Under the pieces are notes generated by a model. That model was not told the origin of the DNA, did not search any database, and saw only the letters and a list, made by a program, of their open reading frames with translations. Source: Gigaspora margarita (lineage: Eukaryota; Glomeromycota; Glomeromycetes; Diversisporales; Gigasporaceae). From it: a DNA stretch of 64,000 nucleotides. This document shows, piece by piece, positions 12,981 through 24,895 of the stretch. The stretch's first letter is position 1. Each line of letters starts with the position of its first letter. The DNA lies in the NCBI GenBank assembly GCA_009809945.1, contig WTPW01001085.1:76180-140179 (forward strand), read 5' to 3'. A program made the position numbers and the translations under genes.

Positions 12981-13459
12981 TTAAGACTCCTAAAAAAGAC
13001 CCTGAACTTTGCTCTTGCTACTTCCAGAAATTACACCATACCAATCTACTATACTCTAACGATAATGATTTATTTTACTCCAATCTTAAATCATGTTTTA
13101 TTGAACCCTCCCAATTCTGACTAGCTCAATTTTACTTCCCTACATCAGCCATTTTCATTATATATAGCAAATTTCTAAGACTTCTTCTGACATTTATATT
13201 TATTTATTTAACTATGGACCCCACACAATATCAAAGTTTTGTTAATTATTTGACTGACCTGCTTATAGGAATTCCTTTCTGCCAAAATACCAAAAACTTT
13301 TAAAACAACTGACTCACCACTTTACTGTCCTTCAACAAAAATTGTATAAAAAACATCGTGTACTACCTCACTGACTTTTCAAAGTCTTACTACCTTTCAA
13401 AATTGAACTGGTTTTGTTTAGCAGACACTCAGACCCCCTATCTGGACACTTCAATGCCC

Positions 13460-14500
13460 TGTTCACACTCTAGAGAATTTCTAACTGATATTTCTGGCCC
13501 CAGATAGGTGAAGCCAGTATTGTACATTTTGGCTGTCCACAGCCTTTTTTGGCTTGTCCATGTCCAAAATTGTCCAAATGTCCAAGATTGTCCAAAGCTT
13601 GTCCATTAATAATTAATAAATCTATCTAAAAAATATATAACTATATATTTTTTTAGGTGCTGAACACATTCTAGTTAAAATTAAAATAGATTATCATAAT
13701 AAAATTTTAAGTAATTTTACTTTATTTAATTGTCCAAAATTGTCCAAAATTGTTCAAATCATTGTTCAAAGCTGTCCCATGAAAACACTGGGTGAAGCTG
13801 TCCAAAATTTTGCCTGAGCATGTGATATTTGTCAATGTAGAGGGCAACCTAAAACATGTAAACCCTTATATCCCATTCAAATCAGAAAGCCTTTCGATCG
13901 TGTAGGAATTGATATTGTTGGCCCTTTGACTCCTACTAAATCTGGAAACTGATACATCATAGTAGCTACTGAATATTTAACTTGGTGGCCAGAGGCTTGA
14001 GCTCTGCTAGATGCTTCAGCTTCTTCAGTAGCATCCTTTTTTATCAAAGACATCATATGTCATCACAGGAGTCCACGTAAACTCCTTTCCGACCAGGAAA
14101 AATATTTTACTAATCAACTCCTAGACTCTGTTTGTACCCAATTACAAGTTCACCACCAATATTCCTCTAGTTATCATTCTCAAACCAATGGACTGGTAGA
14201 GCACTTTAACTGCACCCTTTGTAAAGTTTTGTCTAAGTGCATTATTTAGTTTTTAGGAGACTGGAACTGATTCCTCCCCCAGCTTTATTCACTTATTGAA
14301 CTACCAAACACTCTATTACCCAATATAAGCCTTTTTACCTTCTATATGGAAGAGAGGCCTTATTACTAGCTGAAATTGACAAATCTACTCCTAACATCCC
14401 TCTATGTAATAAACAAGAGTTACAGAATGATATTTTACTCTGAGTTGAATTGTTATTAGGAGATTTACTCCAGGCCTAGGACAAAGCTCGTAAAAAGACT
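13460..14500 (+). pseudogene. Integrase region of the Ty3/Gypsy element
   Basis: After the RNase H tail there is a CxxC-type zinc-binding remnant (near 13820), a DIVGPLTPTKSGN block of the catalytic core near 13910, and an SYHSQTNGLVEHFN block near 14173. A 276-bp hAT MITE interrupts this region at 13515-13790. Fossil. Confidence 0.8.
13515..13790. mobile_element. hAT MITE with CAGT ends and 8-bp TSD
   Basis: The ends read CAGTATTGTACATTTTGGCT and, on the other strand, CAGTGTTTTCATGGGACAGC. Direct copies of GGTGAAGC flank it (13507-13514 and 13791-13798). The subterminal regions repeat TGTCCAAAATTG-like words, as hAT ends often do. There is no ORF. It inserted into the integrase region of the Gypsy element and is therefore younger than it. 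Confidence 0.9.
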
Positions 14501-14812
14501 ACCAAGGCCCAGCAACGATAAAAGAACTCTATGATAGCTGATATTGCATAGAGAGTTATTATATTAGTGATAAAGTGCTCCGATTTTGGTCTTTTCTAGA
14601 AGGAACCCACAAAGGAAATTAGAAGAAAAGTGAAAAGGCCCTTTTATATTCACAATGTTATTGGTAATGGTACCTATAGATTATGAACCCTCGATGATAA
14701 AGTCCTGAAACAAAAAGTTCATGAGAATTGACTCAAAAAGTACCATGAATCAACCATAATGGATTCTGAAGTAAACTAATCCTTGCAGGAGCTCAGAAAT
14801 TAAGGAAAAGTG

Positions 14813-14980
14813 TGTTATCAGTTGATAACAATTTTCTTCATTAATTAACCCCTGCCAACTAAATTTTCTATATTTCGCCCTTGCTAATTGACTGATCAAC
14901 ACTGCATCGATTACTCCTAAACTTTCTTTTAATTGTACTTCAGTACTATGTTTCTTTTTTTGATTATCTTTTTTTATTTA

Positions 14981-15016
<36 letters not shown>

Positions 15017-16965
15017 TGTCCATCTTTGGGAACTGGGAATTTTTTTATTCAAGATATTAGGGCCGTTGGTATCCACTTAAGGGAATACTGGCATTTGTTA
15101 CATTGATGAGAGTACAACTAGCCACATCTGCAACTTTTGGTTGCCTATTTAAGTAGCCACCCGAGGGTCCTACACTAGCTGCCATACCTGCAACCCACAT
15201 ACCGGCATTGCCTATTTAAACCCTCTGGTCTCTGATCTGCCTGCCAACCCATCTTGTATCACCGGTACAGCCACCAGTTTCTAAACCTACAGTTCATACC
15301 AGATGCTAATTACCACCCTTAGGACTAATTTATCCTCGACGGAAAACTTGGTAGAGCAGTCCCTGTCCCACCCAGGTATTACCTACACTTCGGTAACTTA
15401 TGCTACAGCTTTACCTATACACTTGCAGTCAGGGGTTACCTAAACCACTACCATTACCTACTTCTGCCCTTGTAAGGTTCGCTCCAACCCCAGCACCCAC
15501 CTTACCATCCTACCGGTCCTTATACCGGATCCACAAACTTCCAAACCAGTTAGCCTGGAAGGGTCAATATGGCCTTCTTCCCTTGGTACCTAATTCTGAA
15601 ACATAGGTCCTTGTCCTCCGGGTTGACTCCGGCGGCCAGGTTGGTGAACCCCCTCCTCGAGGGTCTTATCGTCCGATTCTCCGGCTCCGGTTTCTGATAT
15701 TCTGGTTTTGGTAGCACTGTCAAAGATCTTTGCTACCTCCTTACTCAGGGCTTGCCAAATGGGTTTCCGTTTCTCCGGTTCCTTGGATTTTGTGTGCCCA
15801 AAGGCTTCCATTCGAGATGATGTACCAAGGCCTACAGGTAATATACCCAACCGATCGATGAGAAGCAGTTACCGGAACACAGGTCTATTTTTCAAAGCGT
15901 TGCCAGTGGGATTTGAACCCTAGACCTGCCGCTTGGGGGGTGACAACTTAACAACTTCCCTAAGTCACCACACCCTTTTTTTATTTATCTCTTCAATCTA
16001 TCATTTTTTTATTTCTCTTATTACTTAATCATGCTGCATGAACAGATCAAGTGAGCCCAGTTTTACATAATCCTTTAATGAATCAGCCCTTTAGTCTTTT
16101 ATCATATAATAGTTGCAATATAAAAAACAATTCTGTATGAATTAAATTTGCTTCCTCTAAGGATGAATGCAAATAAAGCATTTAAATATGTCCAAATCGC
16201 TCCCTACAAAAGGGGATCACACAGTTAGAAATCTATAGAAAAGGTGAATGCACTTGAAGCATTCAATTATTACTGCCCTGTTCTTGGCAGACAGAGAGCC
16301 ATATGATTGATTCAATGAATAGTGTCATGTAAAATTATATCTGTATTAAAATTAAGGATAACAGACTGCAATCATACGACAAATAGACTAGTTTAAATTA
16401 TTTATGTATAATGATTCTGTATATAAAGCCTAAGAATTTGCTTTAATAAAGTTTCCTCAGACTTTGTTCTGAATCATAAACTGAAATTATAAGTTAGTAG
16501 GCATTTCAAAGCTGAGAAAACTTATAAACCTTTATCGTGTATCATCGAATTCTCACATTGTTTGCTTGTTGTATTGTTTATTAATTATTTACTTAATATA
16601 TTATTGTTCTGAGTATTATTTGATAAATTAATTGATTACATTGTTTGATATATATATAATTGATCCCTTAAGTTAATAACCCCATCATCCATCCGAAACA
16701 CTGATACATTCAAGCCTTATATTGAAATATTAGCCTAATTACTGCCTCTATCTCTCTATAAGACCGAATTGGCTACATCAACCCTAAAAACCTAATTATC
16801 ACCCTACCATCCACTTAAGCCCTCAATATCCAATTTCTTTTACACTGAGTGCCCAATCGTCATAATTCCCCCTTGTTTTAACATCCCAATATTGATACCT
16901 TTAGTTCACTATTGCTGACTAAATCTGGCCCTTAATCTGACACTCTCCCATTTTCAATAGTAATA
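14813..16965 (+). repeat. 3' LTR of the Ty3/Gypsy element, split by a SINE
   Basis: It matches 7618-8767 throughout, apart from the 992-bp SINE at 14984-15975 plus its target duplication. After the LTR the Helitron tandem repeat resumes. Confidence 0.85.
14984..15975 (-). mobile_element. Long tRNA-headed SINE (~1 kb), CpG-rich copy
   Basis: Read on the minus strand it starts GGGTGTGGTGACTTAGGGAA, carries an A-box-like stretch and a B-box (GGTTCAAATCCC, 15908-15919), runs ~0.95 kb and ends in a ~30-base poly(A) (poly T at 14984-15013). A 15-bp target duplication TTTTTTTATTTATCT flanks it (14969-14983, 15976-15990). The 5' LTR of the host retroelement supplies the empty site. An 86-codon frame lies inside (complement of 15590-15850); I do not recognise its product, and it is not kept in the other copies. 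This copy is richer in CG dinucleotides than 58541-59664 and 61147-61858, so it is probably the youngest. Confidence 0.85.
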
Positions 16966-17170
16966 CCATGAACAGAGATTTTGACACTGTATAAGAAATG
17001 TACTAGTTTCTATTTTTGTCACCAGTTTTTTTTTTCTTATTTTATTCTTTTTACTAACACATCCTTTCTTTTGTAGGTTTACTTTTAAGGAGAATGTGAA
17101 ATGGCACCTCAGATATAGATCTTGGTCCAGACTGATATAAGGAGCATACCAATTTCTATTTTCATCATTT
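16966..17170 (+). repeat. Continuation of the ~142-bp Helitron tandem repeat
   Basis: ACTAGTTTCTATTTTTGTCA, a T-rich tract, TACTAACACATCC and an AATGGCACC block repeat the unit seen before the retroelement at 6795-7612. This shows that the LTR element landed inside the array. Confidence 0.75.
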
Positions 17171-17510
17171 TTTTATAAATATGAAAATGTTTTTAGCAAA
17201 TAAAAGTTTTGTAAATAAAAAACTTTAATAAAAAAAACTTACTTTAATAAAACAACTTTAATAAATAAAGTGCTTCAAAATTATATATTTTAATTGGTTA
17301 TATGATTAGATATATATCGATTATATCTTATTTGCTTTATATTGATTATGGCTATATATCGATTATGGCTATATATCAATTACAATTGCAATCAATAGTA
17401 ATTGGCAGGGGTGATTATCATTGATATATATCTCCTAGATAGTAATCGATGATAATCTGTTTGTAAATTTTGCTAATGTTATAAGTTCACTGGATAATTA
17501 ATATTTATTA

Positions 17511-17542
17511 GGCATGGACAAAAGGACATGCCAGTTTGCTAG
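17511..17542 (+). other. Helitron 3' hairpin and CTAG terminus
   Basis: GGCATG (17511-17516) pairs with CATGCC (17527-17532). After AGTTTG the element ends CTAG, the CTRR-type end of Helitrons, and the next host base is T. The 17171-17510 stretch upstream is AT-rich Helitron body with TATATATCGATTATGG repeats. Confidence 0.7.
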
Positions 17543-17729
17543 TAGGTATATATTTTTATTGTATAAATCTAACTTTGGCTTTTAAGTAAAGTTATAAACA
17601 AGAGCTTTCTAATTTTAATAGTATTTAAAACATTTAAATTGGTCAAATTGATTATAAGATATACTATGATCTACTAGAATAATTTTAGTATTTAAAGTAC
17701 CATTGAAATTTGAAAGTTTCTGTCTATAA

Positions 17730-18784
17730 CAGGCCCAGGACATGTCCCTTTACAGGGGTTCAAAATGTTGTCTATAATTAAAATTTTTAAAAAAACATAT
17801 GAATTTACTATATAACTTTGAGCTAAGATTCTTTTAAATGTTACTTATTAACTTTAAATTAAATTTTTCGGGTATATAGAACAAGGGAAGAAGAAAAAAT
17901 TGAGCTTAATAATTGAATTAAAATTTTGTCAATTTTGCACAAAACGAAAATGTAACTTGGCCAAAATCAAATATTTTCCGATTTTAAGATAATGTGTACA
18001 TGTAAAATCATGCTCTGAACAACTTTATTTAGTCGTAGAAAGTAGGTTACCTTGTAAGAAAAATGGGTTATCTATGTACTAAAGTTAAAATTTATCGTAT
18101 TTCATAATACAACTTTTTTCCTTATTAGGTAACCTACTTTGGGCTCTTAAGCAAAGTTGTTCGGCATGTAATTTTACATCACATTTGAAATTGAATCGCG
18201 TTTTTCGGCCTTTTACCAAGTGAAAAATGGGTTTAAAGTTGGAAAAAAATTTTTTTAAAAAAAAATTTTTTTTCCAACTTTAAACCCATTTTTCACTTAG
18301 TAAAAGGCCGAAAAACGCGATTCAATTTCAACTGTGATGTAAAATTACATGCCAAACAACTTTGCTTAAGAGCCCAAAGTAGGTTACCTAATAAGAAAAA
18401 AGTTGTATTATGAAATACGATAAATTTTAACTTTAGCACATAGACAACCCATTTTTCTTACAAGGTAACCTCTTTCTTCGACTAAGTAAAGTTGTTCAGA
18501 GCATGATTTTACATGTACCCATCATCTTAAAATCGGAAAATATTTGATTTTGGCCAAGTTACATTTTCGTTTTGTGCAAAATTGACAAAATTTTAATTCA
18601 ATTATTAAGCTCAATTTTTTCTTCTTCTCTTGTTCTATATACCCGAAAAATTTAATTTAAAGTTAATAAGTAACATTTAAAAGAATCTTAGCTCAAAGTT
18701 ATATAGTAAATTCATATGTTTTTTAAAAAATTTTAATTATAGACAACATTTTGAACCCCTGTAAAGGGACATGTCCTGGGCCTG
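17730..18784. mobile_element. 1.05-kb near-perfect palindromic element
   Basis: Both arms (~527 bp) match base for base over long stretches around a centre at about 18257, where AAAAAATTTTTTTAAAA lies between GTTGG and CCAAC. Ends: CAGGCCCAGGACATGTCC on the left, GGACATGTCCTGGGCCTG on the right, with TGATAATT just beyond. Paired blocks include GTAGGTTACCT with its complement and AAAAACGCGATTCAA with its complement. No ORF. A transcript through it would fold into a hairpin with a ~0.5-kb stem. It is the best-preserved member here of the family also at 1-125, 4702-5750 and 53115-63094. Confidence 0.92.
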
Positions 18785-20199
18785 ATAATTTAAGAGTCTA
18801 ATCCATATTATTAAAGTAGTAAAAAAGTTTTGCCAATTTAATTAATAATAGTAATATCATAAGAACATTTTATTTATGCAAATGTTCTCAAATAAGAGAA
18901 CTTTTTAAATATTAATGTTCTTAAAAAAACCTTTAGTGTTCTTTTGAGAACATGAGAACATCAAATTTTAAACACTGACTATGACAAATTATGTAGCTCT
19001 TGATATATCTGTCACAACGTTGTGTATACTACAAAAAATAAGATCTCATCACCGATAAGAATCTTGCATATATAGTTAGATTAATTTTCCCTTGTTAAAA
19101 CACTTATTAGGTTGATAAAATTTATCATCAAATCGCAAATTGTAAAAGTTAAGTTCACATTCGTTTGATTGTTACTATTCTGTACATAAAACAAATGACA
19201 TAGTCGTTATATAGAGATCAGATTTTAAATAGAATATCAAATCATATTACAAATGTTAAATTGCTTTCGTAAATATAGAAAAAAATGAAAGGGTATGAAT
19301 ATAAGCAAAAAATGTAGAGTTGGAATCTTCTATCCGTTGATTGCTATTTAATAATAAAAACTTTGTCAATATATTATATTAAAATTGTTGAATACAAGTG
19401 GGTGATGTTTAGATTACTAATATAAATAATCCTTAATTATATTACTGTTATGGCTGTATAGATAGAATATTCTTTACAGAATTTACCGGGAATGATATGA
19501 AAATAGGTTTGTACATTAAGGTTAATATCGCTGAACTAGGTATTATCTATGTATCACATTTAGTTTTTCGTCTTATTTGAATTATATACAAATGTTAATT
19601 ATAATTTAGAATGTTAACGAATCAACAGGTCATACCTAGTATCCGTTAAATTTAAAGGGAAAAGATAAAGATAACGAATCCAATCTTTATAAAAAATAAA
19701 AAAATTAATTTCACAATGTATTTTGACTTCTCAGCTTGTCTTTCTACACTTTTACAATTATAAAAATAATATGCATAAATGTTATTTTAAAATATTTCAT
19801 TAAAATATAATCATTTGTCTCAATTTCCCATGCATTGTTTAGTATTTTAAACTTTTATGGTATAAGAAACCATTATCCTCATTGAAAACTAATCATAAAC
19901 AAATTTTTATTTCTAATTATTTATATTTTTTTTCAAATATTTCGAACAAAGTTTTACTAAATTCATTAGTAACTACCAATGGTTCATATTTACATAGAGC
20001 ACAAGCGATAATGCCAAGGTGTATAGATGTTTGTGCTTCAAAGATATGCCTAATAAATTTTTTTCTTTGTGATTATCAAGCAAACAATGATAGACCATTT
20101 AACTAGGGAATCACGAAAAATATATGTAATGTTAAGAATTATCTACATAACAAAATACAATGTCTAGCTTGTTAGCATACAACAAATACAAATCCAACA
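18785..20199. other. AT-rich DNA; one MITE end, no clear gene
   Basis: 18830-18976 is rich in GTTCTC/GAGAAC motifs and ends AATTTTAAACACTG, the complement of CAGTGTTTAAAATT, a hAT-like end; the matching left end was not found. The rest is AT-rich. The 74-codon frame at 19882-20106 is unrecognised; it might be upstream exon remains of the pseudogene that follows. Confidence 0.4.
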
Positions 20200-20429
20200 A
20201 ATATACATCGATGGTGTTGTGAACCTGGAAACATTGAATGCTCATCTAGTTTGCTTATCAAATTTAAGGCCTTGGAACAAAATGTTCCTTCAGAGGACAT
20301 GTGCTACCTCCTGCGTGCTCAGGAGAAGTATATTCTGTGATTGTAGCTTTTGGAAAAATACAGTGTAAAATGTGAAAAGGTTTTGATTCCTGTTCCTCCT
20401 ATTGGTAATGATATATCATTGTATGGATC

Positions 20430-20579
20430 TTGTAAGTGAAAAGAAAACTACAATTGAATTAAAATTCTCTTAAATTGGAACATAACAACTACACCTAAAA
20501 TGAAATTCTTATCCTAACTCTAACCTCAATAATTCCAAATAACTTAAAAATTTTATTTCCGCTTACAACATAAATACTG
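20430..20579. mobile_element. Small MITE with TTGTAAGTGRAAA ends
   Basis: Left end TTGTAAGTGAAAAGAAAAC and right end (complement) TTGTAAGCGGAAATAAAATT. Related copies lie in both duplication arms (24896-24997 and 46781-46967). It is ~150 bp with no ORF and is inserted in the DUF1399 pseudogene. Confidence 0.6.
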
Positions 20580-20648
20580 CATAATTGAGTTTAACATTAT
20601 GTTCCAAATTATAATTTTTCTAGATATCTGTAATATCTGGCATGCGCA

Positions 20649-20902
20649 CTGACTCTCTCCATTTATATATTATGAAAATATGCTACGATATTATCCTACT
20701 TTATTAGAACACAATTTCTATTATAAGCTGGTATTGTAAACGAATGAGTGTTAAGTACACTATTTATTCCTTCTTGACTCTCTCCATTTATATATTATGA
20801 AATATACTACGATTTTATCCTACTTTATTAGAACATAATTTCTATTATAAAAACTGGTATTGTAAACGAATGAGTGTTAAGTACACTATTTATTCCTTCT
20901 AT
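20649..20902 (+). repeat. Tandem duplication, two ~126-bp units
   Basis: GACTCTCTCCATTTATATAT begins each unit (20648 and 20774), and both end ACACTATTTATTCCTTCT. The units differ by a few substitutions and small indels, so the duplication is fairly recent. It lies in a non-coding part of the pseudogene. Confidence 0.9.
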
Positions 20903-22602
20903 AATATTTTATTTTTAAATTCCTTGTATTTTTTAGGATAATATGTGGAATATTAGATCCAATTTTGTTGACTAAGGATTTCAAAAGATCTGGGAAGAGT
21001 TTATAGGAATTCACTGGGTTCTCAATGCAGATGATAAAAGCGAAATTATTATTATTTGTCCATGGCGTAACACTTTCAACAAAATCAATCCGTAAAGTTA
21101 TTATTTTTATCACAGCATTTGTTTAATACTGTAATAGGATTTTGGATAACACATATAACATTTCTTTCTTGTCATAACTTTTTATATCATATATACTATT
21201 ATATATTTACTAGAGATTCCTACGTGAAAGTTATGAATAGAAAGCCAACACTGTATTAATTGCAACGCCAAACTATCTGCAGAACATTAAGCATCAAGAG
21301 ATTTTACCATAATGTTGAAAATTCAAAAGAGAAAAAAGGTTTGTAACGTATATATGTCCTTTAATATAATTATTAAGTGTATATGTGTATAAGTTTTAAA
21401 TTGCTTGCCTGTTACCTTTATAGTGGTACCTTACTGAATACAGAAACCAGAGAATATCGTCCTGATTTTGCTTTAAAAGAATGTTAGATATTATTTTCAG
21501 AAACAATTTTTAAGAAGAAAGTTGATCTAAAAAAATTTCATTGGAATATAGCATTATCTGATATCAAGTGCATAGTGAACCATCTCCAAGCATTAAAAAA
21601 AACTTCAAAATATTCACCGAATACCTATTTTTAGGATAATTTCTTTCTATACGAATATTCTATTACAATTTCAATCGACCTCATTGATGCTGTAATACGT
21701 CTTCGAGAATTCACAAATAAGATTGTTAAACACTTGTGAGTTAATAATAACTGCATCTTGAACCAATCGATAAGTAGATATTATAAATTTCTTTTATTGA
21801 TAAAGTATACTTCTGGGAAGTGTCACGTTCTAACATTAGACATTGACCTTGGATGGCATACAGACATGTTATATCCATCATTTTATTGCAGATTTACTTT
21901 CAAACTATTCAATAGGATCATTAATCATGATGATATCATTCCTGGACTAACAATTAAGAATGCTTTTGCTTTACTGTTAAAGCTTGATATAAAAAGTATC
22001 AAGAAATTTATACTGTCAAAGATCCATCAAATTATTTGTTAAGTGTACCAAAAAAGATTGCGGGTATACTTATACCACCTTATGATGCCTATCTCATTTG
22101 GAAGGTCAAAAATGTTAGGAGAAAACGAAAGTGAAAAAATACCTGGAGGAAATAGTTAGACAAGAATGACAAGCCCTTATCCAAGACATAAGTAATATAT
22201 TTAAATTTCAACTCTATTTTTCAGAAATTAATATGAAGTAAATGAACTCTTGACTTGAATTAATTATATAATTTAAATAATTCATTTCGCCCTTTGTGAA
22301 ATATATTATGTTTAATTTAAAATTTTATTTTGTAAAAAGGCGTTACCTTGGTTTTGTGGCGCATTAGATCATGATTATATTATAATAATTCATGGGTATT
22401 TTATTAATCCAATTACTCTTAATGAATTTCATCTTATATATTATAATACAAAGTTTGTATTAGCAATTTTTGGAAATATGCCATATTGGGCTCTACTCTA
22501 CCGTTTGCAAGTGCAGGTGGTGGTAGTTGTGGTGGTTGCGGTGGTAGTAGCAGTGGATGTGGCGGTGGATGTGGTGATGGTGAATGTGGTGGCAATAGCT
22601 AA

Positions 22603-23004
22603 ATTTTCTACTTACATTTATCACATATTGATTTTTCAATATATTTTTATAACGGTTTTATTAAATCACACCAGTAGTATTCAACATCACCATTGTTATA
22701 TCTCAAAAACTGACTTTATGGTTATGTTTTAAGTAAAAATGTTTAGAACCTCTGAAAACCTGATATATAAATCTTTATATCACATTTTTATTATACAATA
22801 TAAACACCTATTATATTCTATAACTGCAAGCTAACTAAATTTGTACAGTAAAAATTATATATGATGTTGAACAACAATGGTATTATTTATATAATTACTG
22901 GTTTATAATTGCTATTTTATAATTTTAATCAAAATATATATTATTTAAAGTGCAAATAGCATTTATTTCTTAATAGTTTTGTTAGTTTTGTTATATCTGA
23001 AATA
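22603..23004. other. AT-rich DNA downstream of the pseudogene
   Basis: No ORF, RNA gene or repeat was recognised. Confidence 0.4.
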
Positions 23005-23113
23005 GGGATGTTGGCAAGCTGGCGAGCATGACAAGGCAATAGTGGCGAGAGTCTTATTACTATTTGACGAGCTAAAAAAAAAAAGCTAGTCTCACCAGCT
23101 TGCCAACCACTCC
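23005..23113. mobile_element. Tiny inverted-repeat element (~110 bp)
   Basis: Left end GGGATGTTGGCAAGCTGGCG is mirrored by the complement of the right end, GGAGTGGTTGGCAAGCTGGT. The ~20-bp inverted ends enclose ~65 bp. No clear target duplication was found. Probably a short MITE. Confidence 0.6.
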
Positions 23114-23614
23114 TGATCATCCGAACAGTCGCCTCATAACGATGTTTTTAGGGCGATTGGAAATCCGTAACTTTTCATTAAAGTTTTCTATGGTCATTGA
23201 CTTATATATATTGCTGTAACAATTTTGTAATAATCATCATAAAGTTGGTCAAAAAATCTGTTTTCCATGCGTCATATTAATATTCTCTACATATTAAATT
23301 ACGAATTCACGATGACTATTTAGTTGATAAATTTCATATTTTTACTTGGGTGCATTTCTTTATCTCATAAATTCTTACTGGGTCATAAATCTAATATGTA
23401 GAATTCTTATAATTTGGTGTAATTTCACAACCACTTTTTTTTTCAATTTCCTAATTTATTAATACCGCCAATAACCGAAGACTGAATATATTTACCAAAA
23501 TATTTAGGCATATGATGTAAGGTAATATAAATTTTATTATCGGCAGCTAGAAGTTTGTTCATGAGAAAATTTTTTGATTGTTTGAGCTTTTTGTTGTTCC
23601 GCGTTGAGGACCAA
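23114..23614. other. AT-rich DNA left of the duplication arm
   Basis: No gene recognised. It ends in an A-run (23613-23626) at the edge of the inverted duplication. Confidence 0.4.
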
Positions 23615-24895
23615 AAAAAAAAAAAACAATAGTTAGCTTAAGGAGAGATATCGAAATAACAGAAATAGACGATACCAGTTAATATTTGGTATTTTCGTAA
23701 GCGAACGATTTGTAATAATAATGAATTCAAGTTAGCAATAAAGGATTTATATAATATCCAGGATCACTTGATTTCTTAAATTCGCGATTAATAAAGTTCA
23801 AAAGATAAACTACTGATCAAAATTAAGTAACTTGGAAATCACGGTTCAAAGCTCAGGTTAATTTCGTCGAAATTAGAATTATTGTCAAACTTGCGAACAG
23901 TAAGGGGGAACCTGCAACATTAAAATGGCAATGAGGGTGTAAAAGAAATTATACATTGCTGAAATCTTGACCAAATGATATGCATAAACTGTTGAACTTT
24001 ATGGATATAATTTATATCTAGTGATTATTATGTCATTGTTTCTCTTGCGACAGTAAGCTCGTTGAGCGAATATCTTAGAAGACTGCTAATCGTCAGGAGT
24101 TAAAAAATTTATTAAAGCGTTAGCTTAATAAATTATTCACCGTTAACACTATGTTTTCTGGATATTAGGAACATGTCATATTACTTTTCCAAAATGTGAT
24201 TTTGATTACCCGCGCAAATAAGTAAAATGGAAATGGATAATCAGAAAATGCAAATTTTGACTATTCCACGAGAAAAAAAAAACGAAAATACGCCAATACT
24301 AGTGTTTAATCGACCTTGGTGACTAATTAAAAATGTCGGGAATGAAATTTTACATATAACAAATATTAATCTGTTTCTAGAGTCTCTGAAGTTAAGGTTC
24401 TAATCCTAAATTTTTACCTCACGCACTTAATATACAAAATCGGATTTCCTTTTTTGGTTGTATCACCCGCGCAAAATAAGTATGTTATTTTTTTTATTGC
24501 GCACAGTATCGACACGACTTAAAACCAAATATATTACAAGTTTTTATGGAATAATAAATTTAATAACCTTGACTAAAAGCATTCGTTTTCATGCAACCTA
24601 CTAGAATAAACAGGAAAAAACGCATTGACTGCAATTGTTTAATAATCGATAGTTTTTAAAACAGAATTTCTTCAATGCATTATAATTATTTTAATAAGTC
24701 CAGTAATTTGAAGTTTATAAATTTCGATTGGGCAAGACCTATAAGTCAATGGTCTATCTTATAAGTGAAGTTGAACAAACGGTCCAACTGCTCAACATTG
24801 GTTATAATAGCTGATAGGTACAGTAACTTCTCAACTTGCTGTAATTTATAGTAATTTATTTAATAATCTGGAATTTTATATTTTTACATATATTT

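Larger units (their letters stand above)
7618..16965 (+). mobile_element. Ty3/Gypsy LTR retrotransposon, old and broken
   Basis: Long terminal repeats start TGTTATCA and end near TAGTAATA. Between them lie, in order, gag with a CCHC zinc knuckle, protease, reverse transcriptase, RNase H and integrase; integrase downstream of RT/RNase H identifies Ty3/Gypsy. All coding parts carry many breaks, so this is a fossil. The two LTRs differ by roughly one base in eight to ten over the first hundred bases, which suggests an old insertion. Two later insertions lie within it: a hAT MITE in the integrase region and a SINE in the 3' LTR. Confidence 0.9.
6469..17542 (+). mobile_element. Helitron-like element (non-autonomous) holding other insertions
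   Basis: The 5' end reads TCTATACTACTAAAA, a typical Helitron start. The 3' end has a hairpin with stem GGCATG/CATGCC (17511-17532), ten bases, then CTAG. The flanks are A (6468) and T (17543), as expected for insertion between A and T without target duplication. The body contains a ~142-bp tandem repeat, into which a Ty3/Gypsy element inserted (7618-16965). Without that insertion the Helitron is about 1.7 kb. No Rep/helicase coding is visible, so it would depend on a helper. The left end is supported by sequence resemblance only. Confidence 0.7.
20200..22602 (+). pseudogene. Decayed DUF1399 / glycine-rich domain protein gene
   Basis: Scattered plus-strand reading frames follow the usual order of fungal glycine-rich-domain (GRDP, DUF1399-type) proteins. 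There is an N-terminal DGVVNLETLNAHL block (about 20208), then KFKALEQNVPSEDM..LLRAQEKYI (20268-20335) in another frame. Next come a W..ICPWRNTF stretch (about 21000-21085), FISIDLIDAVIRLREFT near 21670, and LDIDLGWHT..INHDD (21835-21942), where the family usually has WHTH. VPKKIAGILIPPY follows near 22045, and last a Gly/Cys-rich tail (22501-22602) reading GGGSCGGCGG and ending at TAA. Frames change and stops intervene (TGA directly after EKYIL, TAG near 21640), more than introns alone explain, so I call it a pseudogene. A MITE (20430-20579) and a tandem duplication (20649-20902) lie inside. The family assignment comes from motif memory. Confidence 0.7.

Noticed and set aside
15400-15923. Plus-strand frames in the 15-kb region
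   Set aside because: They run against the SINE, which reads on the minus strand, and have no motif or codon support.
22478-22732. 84-codon Val-rich open frame
   Set aside because: It is a shadow: the +2 frame relative to it reads as the Gly/Cys-rich tail of the DUF1399-type pseudogene.
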